Assembly (NCBI GenBank): GCA_964431705.1
Contig: CAYSJY010000054.1
Location: 1-8,354, forward strand
Reading direction: 5' to 3'
Length of the DNA stretch: 8,354 bases
Source of the DNA: Aphodocola sp964431705
GTDB lineage: Bacteria; Bacillota_I; Bacilli_A; RF39; UBA660
Below, in pieces: positions 1 through 6,362 of this stretch. The notes beneath the pieces are model-generated. The model saw nothing but the letters and a program-made list of their open reading frames with translations, was not told the DNA's origin and searched no databases. The position numbers and the translations under genes are program-made. Each line of letters opens with the position of its first letter. Position 1 is the stretch's first letter.

Positions 1-942
1 TTAATCTTCCTCTTTTAATATTTTTTGTGTGTTTTTAAAGTTTAATTTAGCTATTTCATTAAGTATGCTTTTACCATGCTTTTTAACTATCTTTTTACCA
101 AATTCATCAACTACTAAACCAGCACCCTTTGGAATAGGTTCGTTTAAACGCTTTGACATTTTATCCATTTCTTTTATAAAAATGTATCTACTAATTAATG
201 AAGAGCATGCAACTGATAAACATTTGCTCTCTGCTTTAGTTGTAAAATTAATTTTTCTAAAAACGTTATTAGCTTCTTTTAAATATCCAAAATAATTTCT
301 TGGGTAACAAAATTGATCTACTACTACTTTATCATAATTAAAATTGTCTTTTTTTAATAGATTAAGAATTGCCTTATTATGCAAAATTGCTTTAATTTTA
401 TTCATGTTAAAATCTTTACGTTCATTATATTCTTCGTTTGTATAAATAATAGTTTCATAAGGAATTCGTTTAATTATTTCTGGAACTATCTTTAATATTT
501 TATCATCAGTAAGCTTTTTTGAATCTTTTACCCCTAACTCTTCTAAGAAAGTAATGTCATTTTTACTTACGTAACTTGCCGTTACCACAATTGGACCAAA
601 ATAATCACCAGTACCAACTTCATCAGAACCAATTGAATTAATGTAATAATATTTTTTTCTTTCTTCATATGCTTCTTCTTTTGTTTCTTTTTCTTTCTTT
701 TTACTTTCAATAGGAGCTTTTCCGTTATTTAAATGAGCCTCCATATCACGCCACATATTCGCGTCAATATCAGCACTTATTCCTTGAAACATTACTTTAC
801 CAGATTCATAAAGAGTAATTACCGTTCCAGCCTCCAAAGCTTGAAACACTGCGTACGGAGGTGTTTTTTCTCTTTTTTTATCACTGTAATACTCAATCAT
901 TTTTTCTTTTGTATTATCACTAACTTTAAAAACTATGACCAT
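1..942 (-). CDS. rnhC: Ribonuclease HIII
   Basis: This enzyme cuts the RNA strand of RNA/DNA hybrids in the cytoplasm, removing R-loops and RNA left in DNA. The 313-residue protein has the two-part RNase HIII build. Residues 1-75 match the TBP-like substrate-binding domain, with the typical SGKVMFQG at 47-54. A Lys/Glu-rich linker covers about 77-97. The type 2 RNase H domain follows, with the family signature GSDEVGTGDYFGP at 105-116 and DSKKLTD at 140-146. The likely catalytic acidic residues are D107, E108, D209 (VVDQF) and D279 (VVDE). KGAG at 272-275 also fits the family. The start is set by homology at the N-terminus and by AAGGA on the minus strand at 954-958, although the 11-base spacing is rather long. 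The stop codon occupies bases 1-3, so the gene is complete. It is divergent from the cvpA operon. Identification is very secure. Confidence 0.97.
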   Translation of the reverse strand: MVIVFKVSDNTKEKMIEYYSDKKREKTPPYAVFQALEAGTVITLYESGKVMFQGISADIDANMWRDMEAHLNNGKAPIESKKKEKETKEEAYEERKKYYYINSIGSDEVGTGDYFGPIVVTASYVSKNDITFLEELGVKDSKKLTDDKILKIVPEIIKRIPYETIIYTNEEYNERKDFNMNKIKAILHNKAILNLLKKDNFNYDKVVVDQFCYPRNYFGYLKEANNVFRKINFTTKAESKCLSVACSSLISRYIFIKEMDKMSKRLNEPIPKGAGLVVDEFGKKIVKKHGKSILNEIAKLNFKNTQKILKEED

Positions 943-964
943 TTACCATCACATCCTTATAAAT

Positions 965-973
965 ATTTTATCA
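965..973 (-). promoter_or_regulatory. Extended -10 promoter for rnhC
   Basis: On the minus strand TGATAAAAT gives a TGn extension followed by a TAAAAT -10 hexamer, 22 bases before the rnhC ATG. The -35 position holds only TTTTAA at 988-993, which is weak. The implied leader is very short, with the Shine-Dalgarno close to the transcript start. Confidence 0.45.
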
Positions 974-1010
974 CAAAATGTGCTTTTTTAAAAAGTATAC
1001 ATTATTATGT

Positions 1011-1020
1011 AAACATGTTT
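1011..1020. promoter_or_regulatory. Palindrome AAACATGTTT between divergent genes
   Basis: This perfect 10-base palindrome lies in the 143-base gap between rnhC and cvpA, upstream of both promoters. It could be a small operator. A palindrome of this length can also arise by chance in AT-rich DNA, so only the symmetry is certain. Confidence 0.2.
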
Positions 1021-1030
1021 TTTTGAGTAC

Positions 1031-1059
1031 TGTATTTTTTATTTGAAATATTATATAAT
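1031..1059 (+). promoter_or_regulatory. Probable promoter of the cvpA-trxA-prepilin operon
   Basis: A perfect TATAAT lies at 1054-1059, 26 bases before the cvpA ATG. The base positions 17 upstream hold TGTATT (1031-1036), a poor -35 match. The call therefore rests on the -10 hexamer and its position. No other candidate lies between rnhC and cvpA. Confidence 0.45.
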
Positions 1060-1085
1060 AAATATAAGAAAGGTAGGAAGGTAGT

Positions 1086-1853
1086 ATGAGTATGTATGAT
1101 TGGTTAATTATTTTAATTTTAGTAATGGCTTTTTATTATGGATATCAAAGAGGAGTAATAAAACAACTAGTGGATTTTATTATTTTATTAATTACGATGA
1201 TAATATCATCACCATTAAGTAAGTTATTATGTAAATTACTTTATCCTGTTTTACCATTTTTTAATCTTACTGGTGAAGCTAAAGGAATAAAATCAATTAA
1301 TTTAATAATATGGAGGTTAATTATTTATTTTATTTTAATAGCACTTATTCTCCTTATTGTAAGAAGAGTGTTTATTAAACTAAAACTAGCTGCAAAAATA
1401 AAAGAAAGCATAATAGAAGCTGGGCCAATATCAAAGATAATAGGAGCTTTAGTAGCAGTTCCATTAGCAGTAATAATTTTATATAATGTATTTATATTAA
1501 TTAATGTTCCAATTATTGAGTTTAGTATATCTGAAGAATCAAGTATATCAAAGTTTATTCTTGAGGATGCACCAATTATTTCAAGTTTAAATAAAGATGT
1601 TTATTTAAGTGAAAATTACGCAAGACAAAGAGTGTTTAGTAGTGATAATACCACGGAAAATTATAAGAAAGTAAATAATGAAATAATCAACAACATGCTT
1701 GAAAATAATTTAACGACGAAAGAAATGATAAAGAAATTAAAAAAGAAAAATAAATTAGTTGGAACGAAAGTAACTATACTAGATGAAATTGAAGAAGAAA
1801 CTGGAGTAACTAGTCCAACCGGATATAATACCACTAGTACTAGTGCTGAATAA
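1086..1853 (+). CDS. cvpA: CvpA-family integral membrane protein
   Basis: The 255-residue protein starts with MSMYDWLIILILVMAF and continues YGYQRGVIKQL, a layout typical of the CvpA (colicin V production) family. Four hydrophobic segments are visible at roughly 5-19, 29-43, 73-93 and 117-142. The third is followed by a basic, amphipathic stretch and GPISKIIGALVAVPLAV at 113-129, which fits the conserved core. From about 143 to the end there is a polar tail of some 110 residues with a Lys-rich part (205-225) and a Thr/Ser-rich end, which makes the protein longer than I expect for the family. The family's molecular role is poorly defined; in Bacillus a member sits beside zapA and mutS2. AGGAAGG at 1075-1081 supports this start, with a second ATG two codons on. 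It is the first gene of an operon with trxA 20 bases downstream. The family call is fairly secure, the function is not. Confidence 0.75.
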   Translation: MSMYDWLIILILVMAFYYGYQRGVIKQLVDFIILLITMIISSPLSKLLCKLLYPVLPFFNLTGEAKGIKSINLIIWRLIIYFILIALILLIVRRVFIKLKLAAKIKESIIEAGPISKIIGALVAVPLAVIILYNVFILINVPIIEFSISEESSISKFILEDAPIISSLNKDVYLSENYARQRVFSSDNTTENYKKVNNEIINNMLENNLTTKEMIKKLKKKNKLVGTKVTILDEIEEETGVTSPTGYNTTSTSAE

Positions 1854-1872
1854 AAGTAAAGAGGAAAGAAAA

Positions 1873-2172
1873 ATGATAAAACATGCTAATGAAAAAGAAT
1901 TTGAAAGTATGATAAAAAAAGATAAAGTGTTAGTAGATTTTTTTGCAACTTGGTGTGGGCCATGTAAAATGCTTTCTTTAGTAATGGATAAAATAGATAA
2001 AAAAAACATTATTCCAATTATAAAAGTAGATATTGATGAAGAAAGTAATTTAGCAGAAAAATATGGTATTACAGCGGTACCAACCTTAATAATATTTGAA
2101 AATAATAAAGAAGTAAAAAGAAAAACCGGTTTTATGAGTGAAGAAGAGTTAGAAAGATGGGTGTTTGAATAA
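1873..2172 (+). CDS. trxA: Thioredoxin
   Basis: This is a small cytoplasmic thiol-disulfide oxidoreductase of 99 residues that reduces protein disulfides and is itself normally recharged by thioredoxin reductase (not in this window). The active site WCGPC is at 27-31, preceded by VLVDFFAT. The conserved cis-proline motif AVPT is at 68-71, and a phenylalanine-rich strand and helix close the fold. There is no signal peptide or membrane anchor. The frame is open from 1843, but the ATG at 1873 is chosen because GAGG at 1861-1864 lies 8 bases before it and the protein then begins like other thioredoxins. The stop TAA shares its last base with the ATG of the prepilin gene (TAATG), which suggests translational coupling. 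It is somewhat shorter than the usual 104-108 residues but complete. Confidence 0.93.
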   Translation: MIKHANEKEFESMIKKDKVLVDFFATWCGPCKMLSLVMDKIDKKNIIPIIKVDIDEESNLAEKYGITAVPTLIIFENNKEVKRKTGFMSEEELERWVFE

Positions 2173-2606
2173 TGAAAAACAAAAAAGCTTTTACCTTAAT
2201 TGAACTTTTAGCGGTAATCGTAATTTTAGGAATTTTGCTTTCCATATCAACAATTGCCGTAACTAGTATAAGAAAAAAACAAGCAACTGAAAACAGGCGT
2301 AATATTATAAGCGGAATCCTTACGGGAGCAAGAAGTTATGTTTCTTATAATAACACGCTTTCAAGTTTGGAAAATGGACAAACAACAATAGAAATTGAGG
2401 ATATAGTTGATTCTGGTTATGCGAGTTTGGATACAAATGAGTATGCTGATATATATAAAGGTGTTGTAACGGTTGCGGTTTGTAGCAATAACGCAAATAA
2501 AATAGCGTATTCTTTTATAGATAAAGAAGAAGGCGTAACTTATAACGATTGTGGCTGTGAAGATCAAAATATGAATTCAGACTCTGAGGAGTTGTGTACT
2601 GATTAA
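2172..2606 (+). CDS. Type IV prepilin-like protein with N-terminal methylation motif
   Basis: The 144-residue protein begins KKAFTLIELLAVIVILGIL, the class III/prepilin N-terminus recognised by prepilin peptidase (PilD/ComC type). Cleavage would fall between A6 and F7, giving mature F1 and the conserved E5 (E11 of the precursor). Alanine at -1 replaces the usual glycine. A hydrophobic helix runs from about 7 to 30. The rest is a small soluble domain with four cysteines (C104, C127, C129, C142). It probably belongs to a type IV pilus, a competence pseudopilus or a secretion pseudopilus on the cell surface. I cannot tell which, since no assembly ATPase, inner-membrane platform or peptidase gene is in the window. 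It overlaps trxA by one base and has no clear Shine-Dalgarno of its own, so translation probably depends on ribosomes leaving trxA. A terminator follows 3 bases after the stop. Confidence 0.85.
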   Translation: MKNKKAFTLIELLAVIVILGILLSISTIAVTSIRKKQATENRRNIISGILTGARSYVSYNNTLSSLENGQTTIEIEDIVDSGYASLDTNEYADIYKGVVTVAVCSNNANKIAYSFIDKEEGVTYNDCGCEDQNMNSDSEELCTD

Positions 2607-2609
2607 GAG

Positions 2610-2632
2610 GAACTTTTAAAGTTCTTTTTTTT
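2610..2632 (+). terminator. Intrinsic terminator of the cvpA-trxA-prepilin operon
   Basis: GAACTTT and AAAGTTC (2610-2624) form a 6-7 bp stem with a tiny loop, followed directly by T8 at 2625-2632. It overlaps the last codons of the convergent yigZ gene. The opposite strand lacks a T run after the hairpin, so it should work only on plus-strand transcripts. Confidence 0.8.
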
Positions 2633-3176
2633 CTATTATATATTGATCTAGTTTTTTAGGATATTTACCATCTTCATACGTGAATTCATATATAACACTC
2701 TGATTATATTCTTTAGAAGTTATGTTATTATCTTTCAAAATATAGTTTACGTCTTTTAAGTTTTCGTAAGAAAACGTTATTCTTATGCTATACGTTTTTA
2801 CGTATGATATTATATCTACTTTATCTAATACGTCTTTTGAAGCTTTTAAATAAGCTCTTATAAGATTTGAGGCACCTAGTTTTATACCACCGAAGTATCT
2901 TATTACGACTAATAAAACGAAGTTTAAATCGTTTTTTTCTAATACGTTTAAAATGGGCATACCCGCTGTTTTACTAGGTTCATTATCATCAAATGCTTTT
3001 TTTTCATCATTTATTATGTATGCATAACAAATATGGGTTGCATCCTTATATTCCTCTTGTAAATCATTTATGATTTTTTTTACGTTGCCTACTTTATCTA
3101 CGTTATAGATTTTTGATATAAATTTAGAATTTTTAACAATAAACATACTTTCTGCACTATTTTTAATCGTAAACAT
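2616..3176 (-). CDS. yigZ: YigZ/IMPACT (UPF0029) family protein
   Basis: This is a member of the IMPACT/YigZ family, conserved cytoplasmic proteins with an RNase PH/elongation-factor-like fold whose biochemical role in bacteria is uncertain. The signature is clear: NEPSKTAGMPIL at 65-76 and RYFGGIKLGASNLIRAY at 93-109 (usual form LGxGGLxRAY, so SN replaces GG here). The open frame reaches upstream to 3245, but the start at 3176 is preferred for three reasons: GGTGAT lies 5 bases before it, the protein then begins with the family pattern (T-I-x9-IVKNSKFIS), and the longer form would include the promoter. With this start it has 186 residues, slightly short for the family. It is transcribed away from murE from an overlapping promoter and converges on the prepilin gene. 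The family is secure, the function is not. Confidence 0.9.
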   Translation of the reverse strand: MFTIKNSAESMFIVKNSKFISKIYNVDKVGNVKKIINDLQEEYKDATHICYAYIINDEKKAFDDNEPSKTAGMPILNVLEKNDLNFVLLVVIRYFGGIKLGASNLIRAYLKASKDVLDKVDIISYVKTYSIRITFSYENLKDVNYILKDNNITSKEYNQSVIYEFTYEDGKYPKKLDQYIIEKKEL

Positions 3177-3191
3177 TAAATCACCAAAAAC

Positions 3192-3220
3192 ATTATAAAT
3201 CATTATTGAAGCTTTTTCAA
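3192..3220 (-). promoter_or_regulatory. Near-consensus promoter of yigZ
   Basis: On the minus strand TTGAAA (3215-3220) and TATAAT (3192-3197) are separated by exactly 17 bases. The -10 lies 15 bases before the yigZ ATG, leaving a short leader with the GGTGAT Shine-Dalgarno. It interlocks with the murE promoter on the other strand. Confidence 0.82.
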
Positions 3221-3234
3221 ATATATTATATAAT
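3206..3234 (+). promoter_or_regulatory. Near-consensus promoter of murE
   Basis: TTGAAG (3206-3211) and TATAAT (3229-3234) are spaced by 17 bases, giving a transcript start near 3241 and a leader of about 27 bases before the murE ATG. Its -35 hexamer lies inside the spacer of the yigZ promoter, so RNA polymerase probably cannot occupy both at once. Confidence 0.82.
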
Positions 3235-3267
3235 AGGAGTAACATATTAGAAAAATGGTGAATATTT

Positions 3268-4665
3268 ATGATAAATATTAAGACTGATTCAAGAAAAGTA
3301 AAAAAAGGCGATATTTTTGTAGCTTTAAGGGGTATTGTAGGTGATGGTCACGATTTTATTCCTAATGCCATTAAAAATGGTGCATCTAAAATAATTGCAG
3401 AAGAAGGTGCTTATCCCATTGATTATGAGATAGTTAAAGATACAAGGGAGTATTTAAATAATTACTTATCTTCAAATTATAATAAGTATTTAGAAGAAAT
3501 GCACATAATAGGTATTACTGGTACTAATGGAAAAACAACGACTGCTTACCTAATATATGATGCGTTAAAAAAGTTTGATAAAAAATGTTGTTATATAGGT
3601 ACTATTGGTTTTTACATGGATAAAAAAATAAGTAATTTACCAAATACCACACCAGAAGTAACTGAAATATATGATATGTTAATAAAAGCGTATGATCAGG
3701 GGTATAGGTATGCAGTTATTGAAGCTTCTAGTGAAGGATTATTACACAGAAGATTAGAAAACGTACCATTTGAGTATGCTATTTTTACTAACTTAACGCA
3801 AGACCATTTAAACATTCATAAAACTATGGAAAATTACGCAAAATGTAAACAAAAGTTATTTAACTGCATAAGACCTGGTGGGAAAGCAATCGTTAATTAT
3901 GATGATTCTAATAAGGATATATATTTACTTAATTATAATACTAATATTACGTATGGCTTTACTGGGGGAGATTATCGGGTAACTGATTATCAAATGAGTG
4001 TGTTAGGTAGTAATTTTACTTTTATAAATGATGATGTAAAACAAAATATAAAAGCACCATTAATTGGTAAATATAATATTTATAATTTATTGGTTACCAT
4101 AATAGTATTAAAAAATTTAGGTTTTAATTATGGTGAAATTCAAGAAGTAATGTTATACATTCAATCACCTCCTGGAAGAATGGACATGGTTGAATATAAA
4201 AATAATCGTATAATAATAGATTACGCACATACCTCTGATGCGGTTTTAAACATTATTAGTACCGTTAAAGAAGTGTGTGATGGTCATGTTTATGCTGTTT
4301 TTGGATGTACTGGGGACAGAGACAGAACTAAAAGACCAGTAATGACAAAAATAGTAACAGATTTATGTGATAGAGTTATTATAACAGAAGATGATATTCA
4401 TAACGAAGATCCTAATCAAATAGTAAACGATATGATAAAGGGACTTAACAATTCTAATTATGAAATTGAGTTAGATAGAAAAAAAGCAATTATAAAAGGT
4501 ATTAATATGCTTAACGTTAATGATGCGTTATTAATTCTTGGTAAGGGACATGAAGAAGTAATGATAGTAAAAGATAATAAAAAAATACCTTTTAATGATA
4601 AAAAAACGGTACTTAATTATTTAGAAAGTAATAAGGTAATTAGGATAGAAAAGATAGATGATTAA
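3268..4665 (+). CDS. murE: UDP-MurNAc-tripeptide synthetase (Mur ligase MurE)
   Basis: This cytoplasmic ATP-dependent ligase adds the third amino acid to UDP-MurNAc-L-Ala-D-Glu in peptidoglycan synthesis. The 465 residues show all three Mur domains. The N-terminal domain has TDSRKVKKGDIFVALRG (6-22), and starts about 20-25 residues later than in many MurE proteins. The central domain has the P-loop GTNGKTTT (85-92), NTTPE (126-130), EASSEGL (152-158), DHLNIH (179-184) and the probable carbamylated lysine K194. The C-terminal domain has PPGRMD (301-306), DYAHTSDA (318-325), GCTGDRDRTKRP (346-357) and GKGHE (425-429). The substrate loop that reads DNPR in meso-diaminopimelate enzymes is DDIH here (375-378), so the amino acid added cannot be predicted. 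GGTGA at 3257-3261 with 6-base spacing supports the start. It has its own promoter and ends within a hairpin before pyrH. Confidence 0.94.
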   Translation: MINIKTDSRKVKKGDIFVALRGIVGDGHDFIPNAIKNGASKIIAEEGAYPIDYEIVKDTREYLNNYLSSNYNKYLEEMHIIGITGTNGKTTTAYLIYDALKKFDKKCCYIGTIGFYMDKKISNLPNTTPEVTEIYDMLIKAYDQGYRYAVIEASSEGLLHRRLENVPFEYAIFTNLTQDHLNIHKTMENYAKCKQKLFNCIRPGGKAIVNYDDSNKDIYLLNYNTNITYGFTGGDYRVTDYQMSVLGSNFTFINDDVKQNIKAPLIGKYNIYNLLVTIIVLKNLGFNYGEIQEVMLYIQSPPGRMDMVEYKNNRIIIDYAHTSDAVLNIISTVKEVCDGHVYAVFGCTGDRDRTKRPVMTKIVTDLCDRVIITEDDIHNEDPNQIVNDMIKGLNNSNYEIELDRKKAIIKGINMLNVNDALLILGKGHEEVMIVKDNKKIPFNDKKTVLNYLESNKVIRIEKIDD

Positions 4666-4680
4666 ATTATCTGTCTTTTT
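4650..4680 (+). terminator. Hairpin and T5 at the murE/pyrH junction
   Basis: Bases 4650-4662 pair with 4666-4678 in a nearly continuous stem with two G-U pairs (4655/4673 and 4660/4668). The loop is 4663-4665, which is the murE TAA stop itself. T5 at 4676-4680 follows. This looks like a moderate intrinsic terminator or a read-through attenuator. I find no good promoter between it and pyrH, so pyrH may depend on read-through. Confidence 0.6.
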
Positions 4681-4702
4681 ATGCATACAAGGAGGAAATA
4701 AA

Positions 4703-5407
4703 ATGAAAGTAAAGTATAAAAGAATACTAATTAAACTAAGTGGAGAATCACTTTCTGGGAGTAAAAAAAATGGGGTTTGTTATGATACGGTTTTAGATAT
4801 TTGTAAAAAGATAAAAGAAGTATATGACATGGGAGTTGAAATAGGAATAGTAGTAGGTGGAGGAAACTTCTGGAGAGGAAGACAAAACGAAGAGTTTGAC
4901 CGAGCAACAGCTGATTATATAGGAATGCTTGCAACCACGATGAATGCTCTAACAATCAATGATGCGTTTAGACAATTAGGTGTGGAATCAAGAGTTCAAA
5001 CTGCTATTGAAATGAGGCAAGTAGCAGAGTTTTACATAAAAGGAAGAGCTCATAAGCATTTAGATAAAAAAAGAATCGTTATTTTTGGATGTGGAACTGG
5101 TAGTCCCTTTTTTACAACAGATACCGCTGCGTCTTTAAAAGCTGCTGAAATACAGGCAGATGCTTTAGTTAAAGCAACTAACGTTAATGGTGTTTATGAT
5201 TGTGATCCAAAAACAAATAAAAACGCTAAAAAATACGATGAAATCTCTTATTTAGAAGTATTAAATAAAAAATTAAAAGTAATGGACTCAACTTCAACCA
5301 CCATGTGTATGGATAATGAAATACCTATAATAGTTGTAAACATAAATAATAAAAATGATTTAAAAAAAGTTATTCTAGGCAAAAAAGTAGGCACCATTAT
5401 TAAATAA
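4703..5407 (+). CDS. pyrH: UMP kinase (uridylate kinase)
   Basis: This enzyme phosphorylates UMP to UDP with ATP, an essential step of pyrimidine nucleotide synthesis. Bacterial forms are cytoplasmic hexamers of the amino acid kinase fold. The 234 residues match the usual length. Visible family motifs are KLSGESL (11-17), VVGGGNFWRG (50-59), DRATADYIGMLATTMNAL (66-83), GTGSPFFTTDTAA (131-143) and MDSTSTTMCMDNEIPI (194-209). The frame is open from 4658, overlapping murE, but the ATG at 4703 is chosen because a full AAGGAGG at 4689-4695 lies 7 bases before it and the protein then starts as expected. It follows murE after a hairpin. The common tsf-pyrH-frr order is not kept here. A new promoter begins immediately after its stop, and I see no terminator of its own. 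Confidence 0.97.
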   Translation: MKVKYKRILIKLSGESLSGSKKNGVCYDTVLDICKKIKEVYDMGVEIGIVVGGGNFWRGRQNEEFDRATADYIGMLATTMNALTINDAFRQLGVESRVQTAIEMRQVAEFYIKGRAHKHLDKKRIVIFGCGTGSPFFTTDTAASLKAAEIQADALVKATNVNGVYDCDPKTNKNAKKYDEISYLEVLNKKLKVMDSTSTTMCMDNEIPIIVVNINNKNDLKKVILGKKVGTIIK

Positions 5408-5436
5408 TTGACAAGGAATGGTTTTTCTGTTAGGAT
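5408..5436 (+). promoter_or_regulatory. Promoter of the sigma-like gene, abutting the pyrH stop
   Basis: A perfect -35 TTGACA (5408-5413) begins at the base after the pyrH TAA. After 17 bases comes TAGGAT (5431-5436), preceded by TG at 5428-5429, the extended -10 arrangement. The leader then carries a strong AGGGGAG Shine-Dalgarno. Confidence 0.72.
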
Positions 5437-5467
5437 ATTACGCATAAAAAAAGAGGGGAGATAAAAA

Positions 5468-6319
5468 GTGAATAGTAATCTTACGCTTATAAAAATGGCT
5501 AGAAATGGTGATGATAAAGCTTTTAATGAGTTGATAATTAAAAACTTAGATTTAGTACAAAACATTGTTAGCCAAATAGATTGTGAACCGTTAGAAAAAG
5601 ATGATATAATTCAAGAATGTTATTTAATGTTTATTGACTTTATAAATGAATACTTAGCTAAAAAACCAATTAGTAATTTTAGAGATTATATAAAGGAAAA
5701 ATTAAATTATTACTTTGATGAATTAGTAAAAACTAAACATAATAAAAATAGTTTAGAAACTAAAGAAAACTTTTGTTACGTTGATGATTTTATAACAAAA
5801 TTAGAAGATGAAGAGCTTGCAAATGAACTTAAGAAGTTTATGTTTTTTACTGATTCTTTTACCTTTTTACAAAAAACCGTTTTAATGGCTAAATTTGGTT
5901 TTATCAATAATTATGTATTAAAAAACGTTGAGTTAGCTAAAGCATTTAATTGTTCAAATAATAATATTTCCGCTAAATTTATCTCTTCAAAAGATAAATT
6001 ACAAAAACTATTTAAAGTTAATAAAGTTAAATTTGATGACTTAAAAACAGATTTATCATATTATTTATCAACTTCGGAGCCAGTGGTAATTTATGTAATT
6101 AACACATATTTGAACAAAGAAGAAATAAGGGTATTAAAACTTGTTTGGGGTGATGATTTTTCTTCACTTTTAGATTTTAAAAATATAAATTTAAGTTACG
6201 ATGATATAATTCTTTATTATAATACCATTGGAAAGTTATATAATATTATTACAAGTTTAAACACAGAAGATATGATGTCTAAATTATGTCTTAGAGAATG
6301 CTGTATCTTAAGAAAATAA
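5468..6319 (+). CDS. Sigma-70-like (ECF/SigH-type) protein with C-terminal extension
   Basis: I do not recognise a named family for this 283-residue protein, but its layout suggests a divergent RNA polymerase sigma factor. Residues 5-62 resemble sigma region 2.1-2.2 (LIKMARNGDDKAFNELI, then LEKDDIIQECYLMFIDFI). Residues 71-92 (F-x2-YI-x3-L-x4-FDELVKTK) sit where regions 2.3-2.4 should be. Residues 132-182 resemble region 4, with LQKTVLMAKFGF followed by a helix-turn-helix, ELAKAFNCSNNNISAKF (155-171). From 184 there is an unassigned extension of about 100 residues. In it, 216-262 (NKEEIRVLKLVWG, then NLSYDDIILYYNTIGKLYNII) could be a second degenerate region 4. The C-terminus is cysteine-rich (C274, C278, C279). 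GTG is the start, set by AGGGGAG 7 bases before it; an in-frame ATG lies 9 codons later. It has its own promoter and terminator and is flanked by pyrH and uvrC. It could instead be a DNA-binding regulator without sigma activity. Confidence 0.6.
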   Translation: MNSNLTLIKMARNGDDKAFNELIIKNLDLVQNIVSQIDCEPLEKDDIIQECYLMFIDFINEYLAKKPISNFRDYIKEKLNYYFDELVKTKHNKNSLETKENFCYVDDFITKLEDEELANELKKFMFFTDSFTFLQKTVLMAKFGFINNYVLKNVELAKAFNCSNNNISAKFISSKDKLQKLFKVNKVKFDDLKTDLSYYLSTSEPVVIYVINTYLNKEEIRVLKLVWGDDFSSLLDFKNINLSYDDIILYYNTIGKLYNIITSLNTEDMMSKLCLRECCILRK

Positions 6320-6334
6320 AGATATAGTTTTTTT
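6301..6334 (+). terminator. Intrinsic terminator of the sigma-like gene
   Basis: CTGTATCTT (6301-6309) pairs with AAGATATAG (6319-6327) in a 9 bp stem with one G-U pair and a 9-base loop, followed by T7 at 6328-6334. The stop codon TAA (6317-6319) lies at the loop and base of the right arm, so the hairpin includes the last codons of the gene. Confidence 0.8.
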
Positions 6335-6335
6335 A

Positions 6336-6344
6336 TGTTATAAT
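6336..6344 (+). promoter_or_regulatory. Extended -10 promoter of uvrC
   Basis: TGTTATAAT gives a TGn extension and a perfect TATAAT (6339-6344), starting two bases after the T run of the preceding terminator. No -35 match is present at 17-18 bases upstream, where the terminator hairpin lies. The uvrC ATG follows 18 bases after the -10, with AGGTGAT at 6351-6357. Confidence 0.65.
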
Positions 6345-6362
6345 AAAAGTAGGTGATTTGTT

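Noticed and set aside
29..295. Open frame on the plus strand inside rnhC
   Set aside because: It lies antisense to a secure RNase HIII gene, has no family likeness and no ribosome site. The same applies to other frames antisense to or overlapping real genes (733-1026, 1779-2009, 2361-2567, 4731-4955, 5248-5565, 7247-7603).
1833..1844. Tandem ACTAGT as a phase-variation repeat
   Set aside because: Only two tandem units encode Thr-Ser in the cvpA tail, too few for likely slippage.
3177..3245. Longer N-terminus for YigZ starting at 3245
   Set aside because: The extra 23 residues do not fit the family, would include both promoters, and lack a Shine-Dalgarno, whereas 3176 has GGTGAT at the right distance.
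4658..4702. Longer PyrH start overlapping murE
   Set aside because: The full AAGGAGG at 4689-4695 points to the ATG at 4703, and the family N-terminus begins there.
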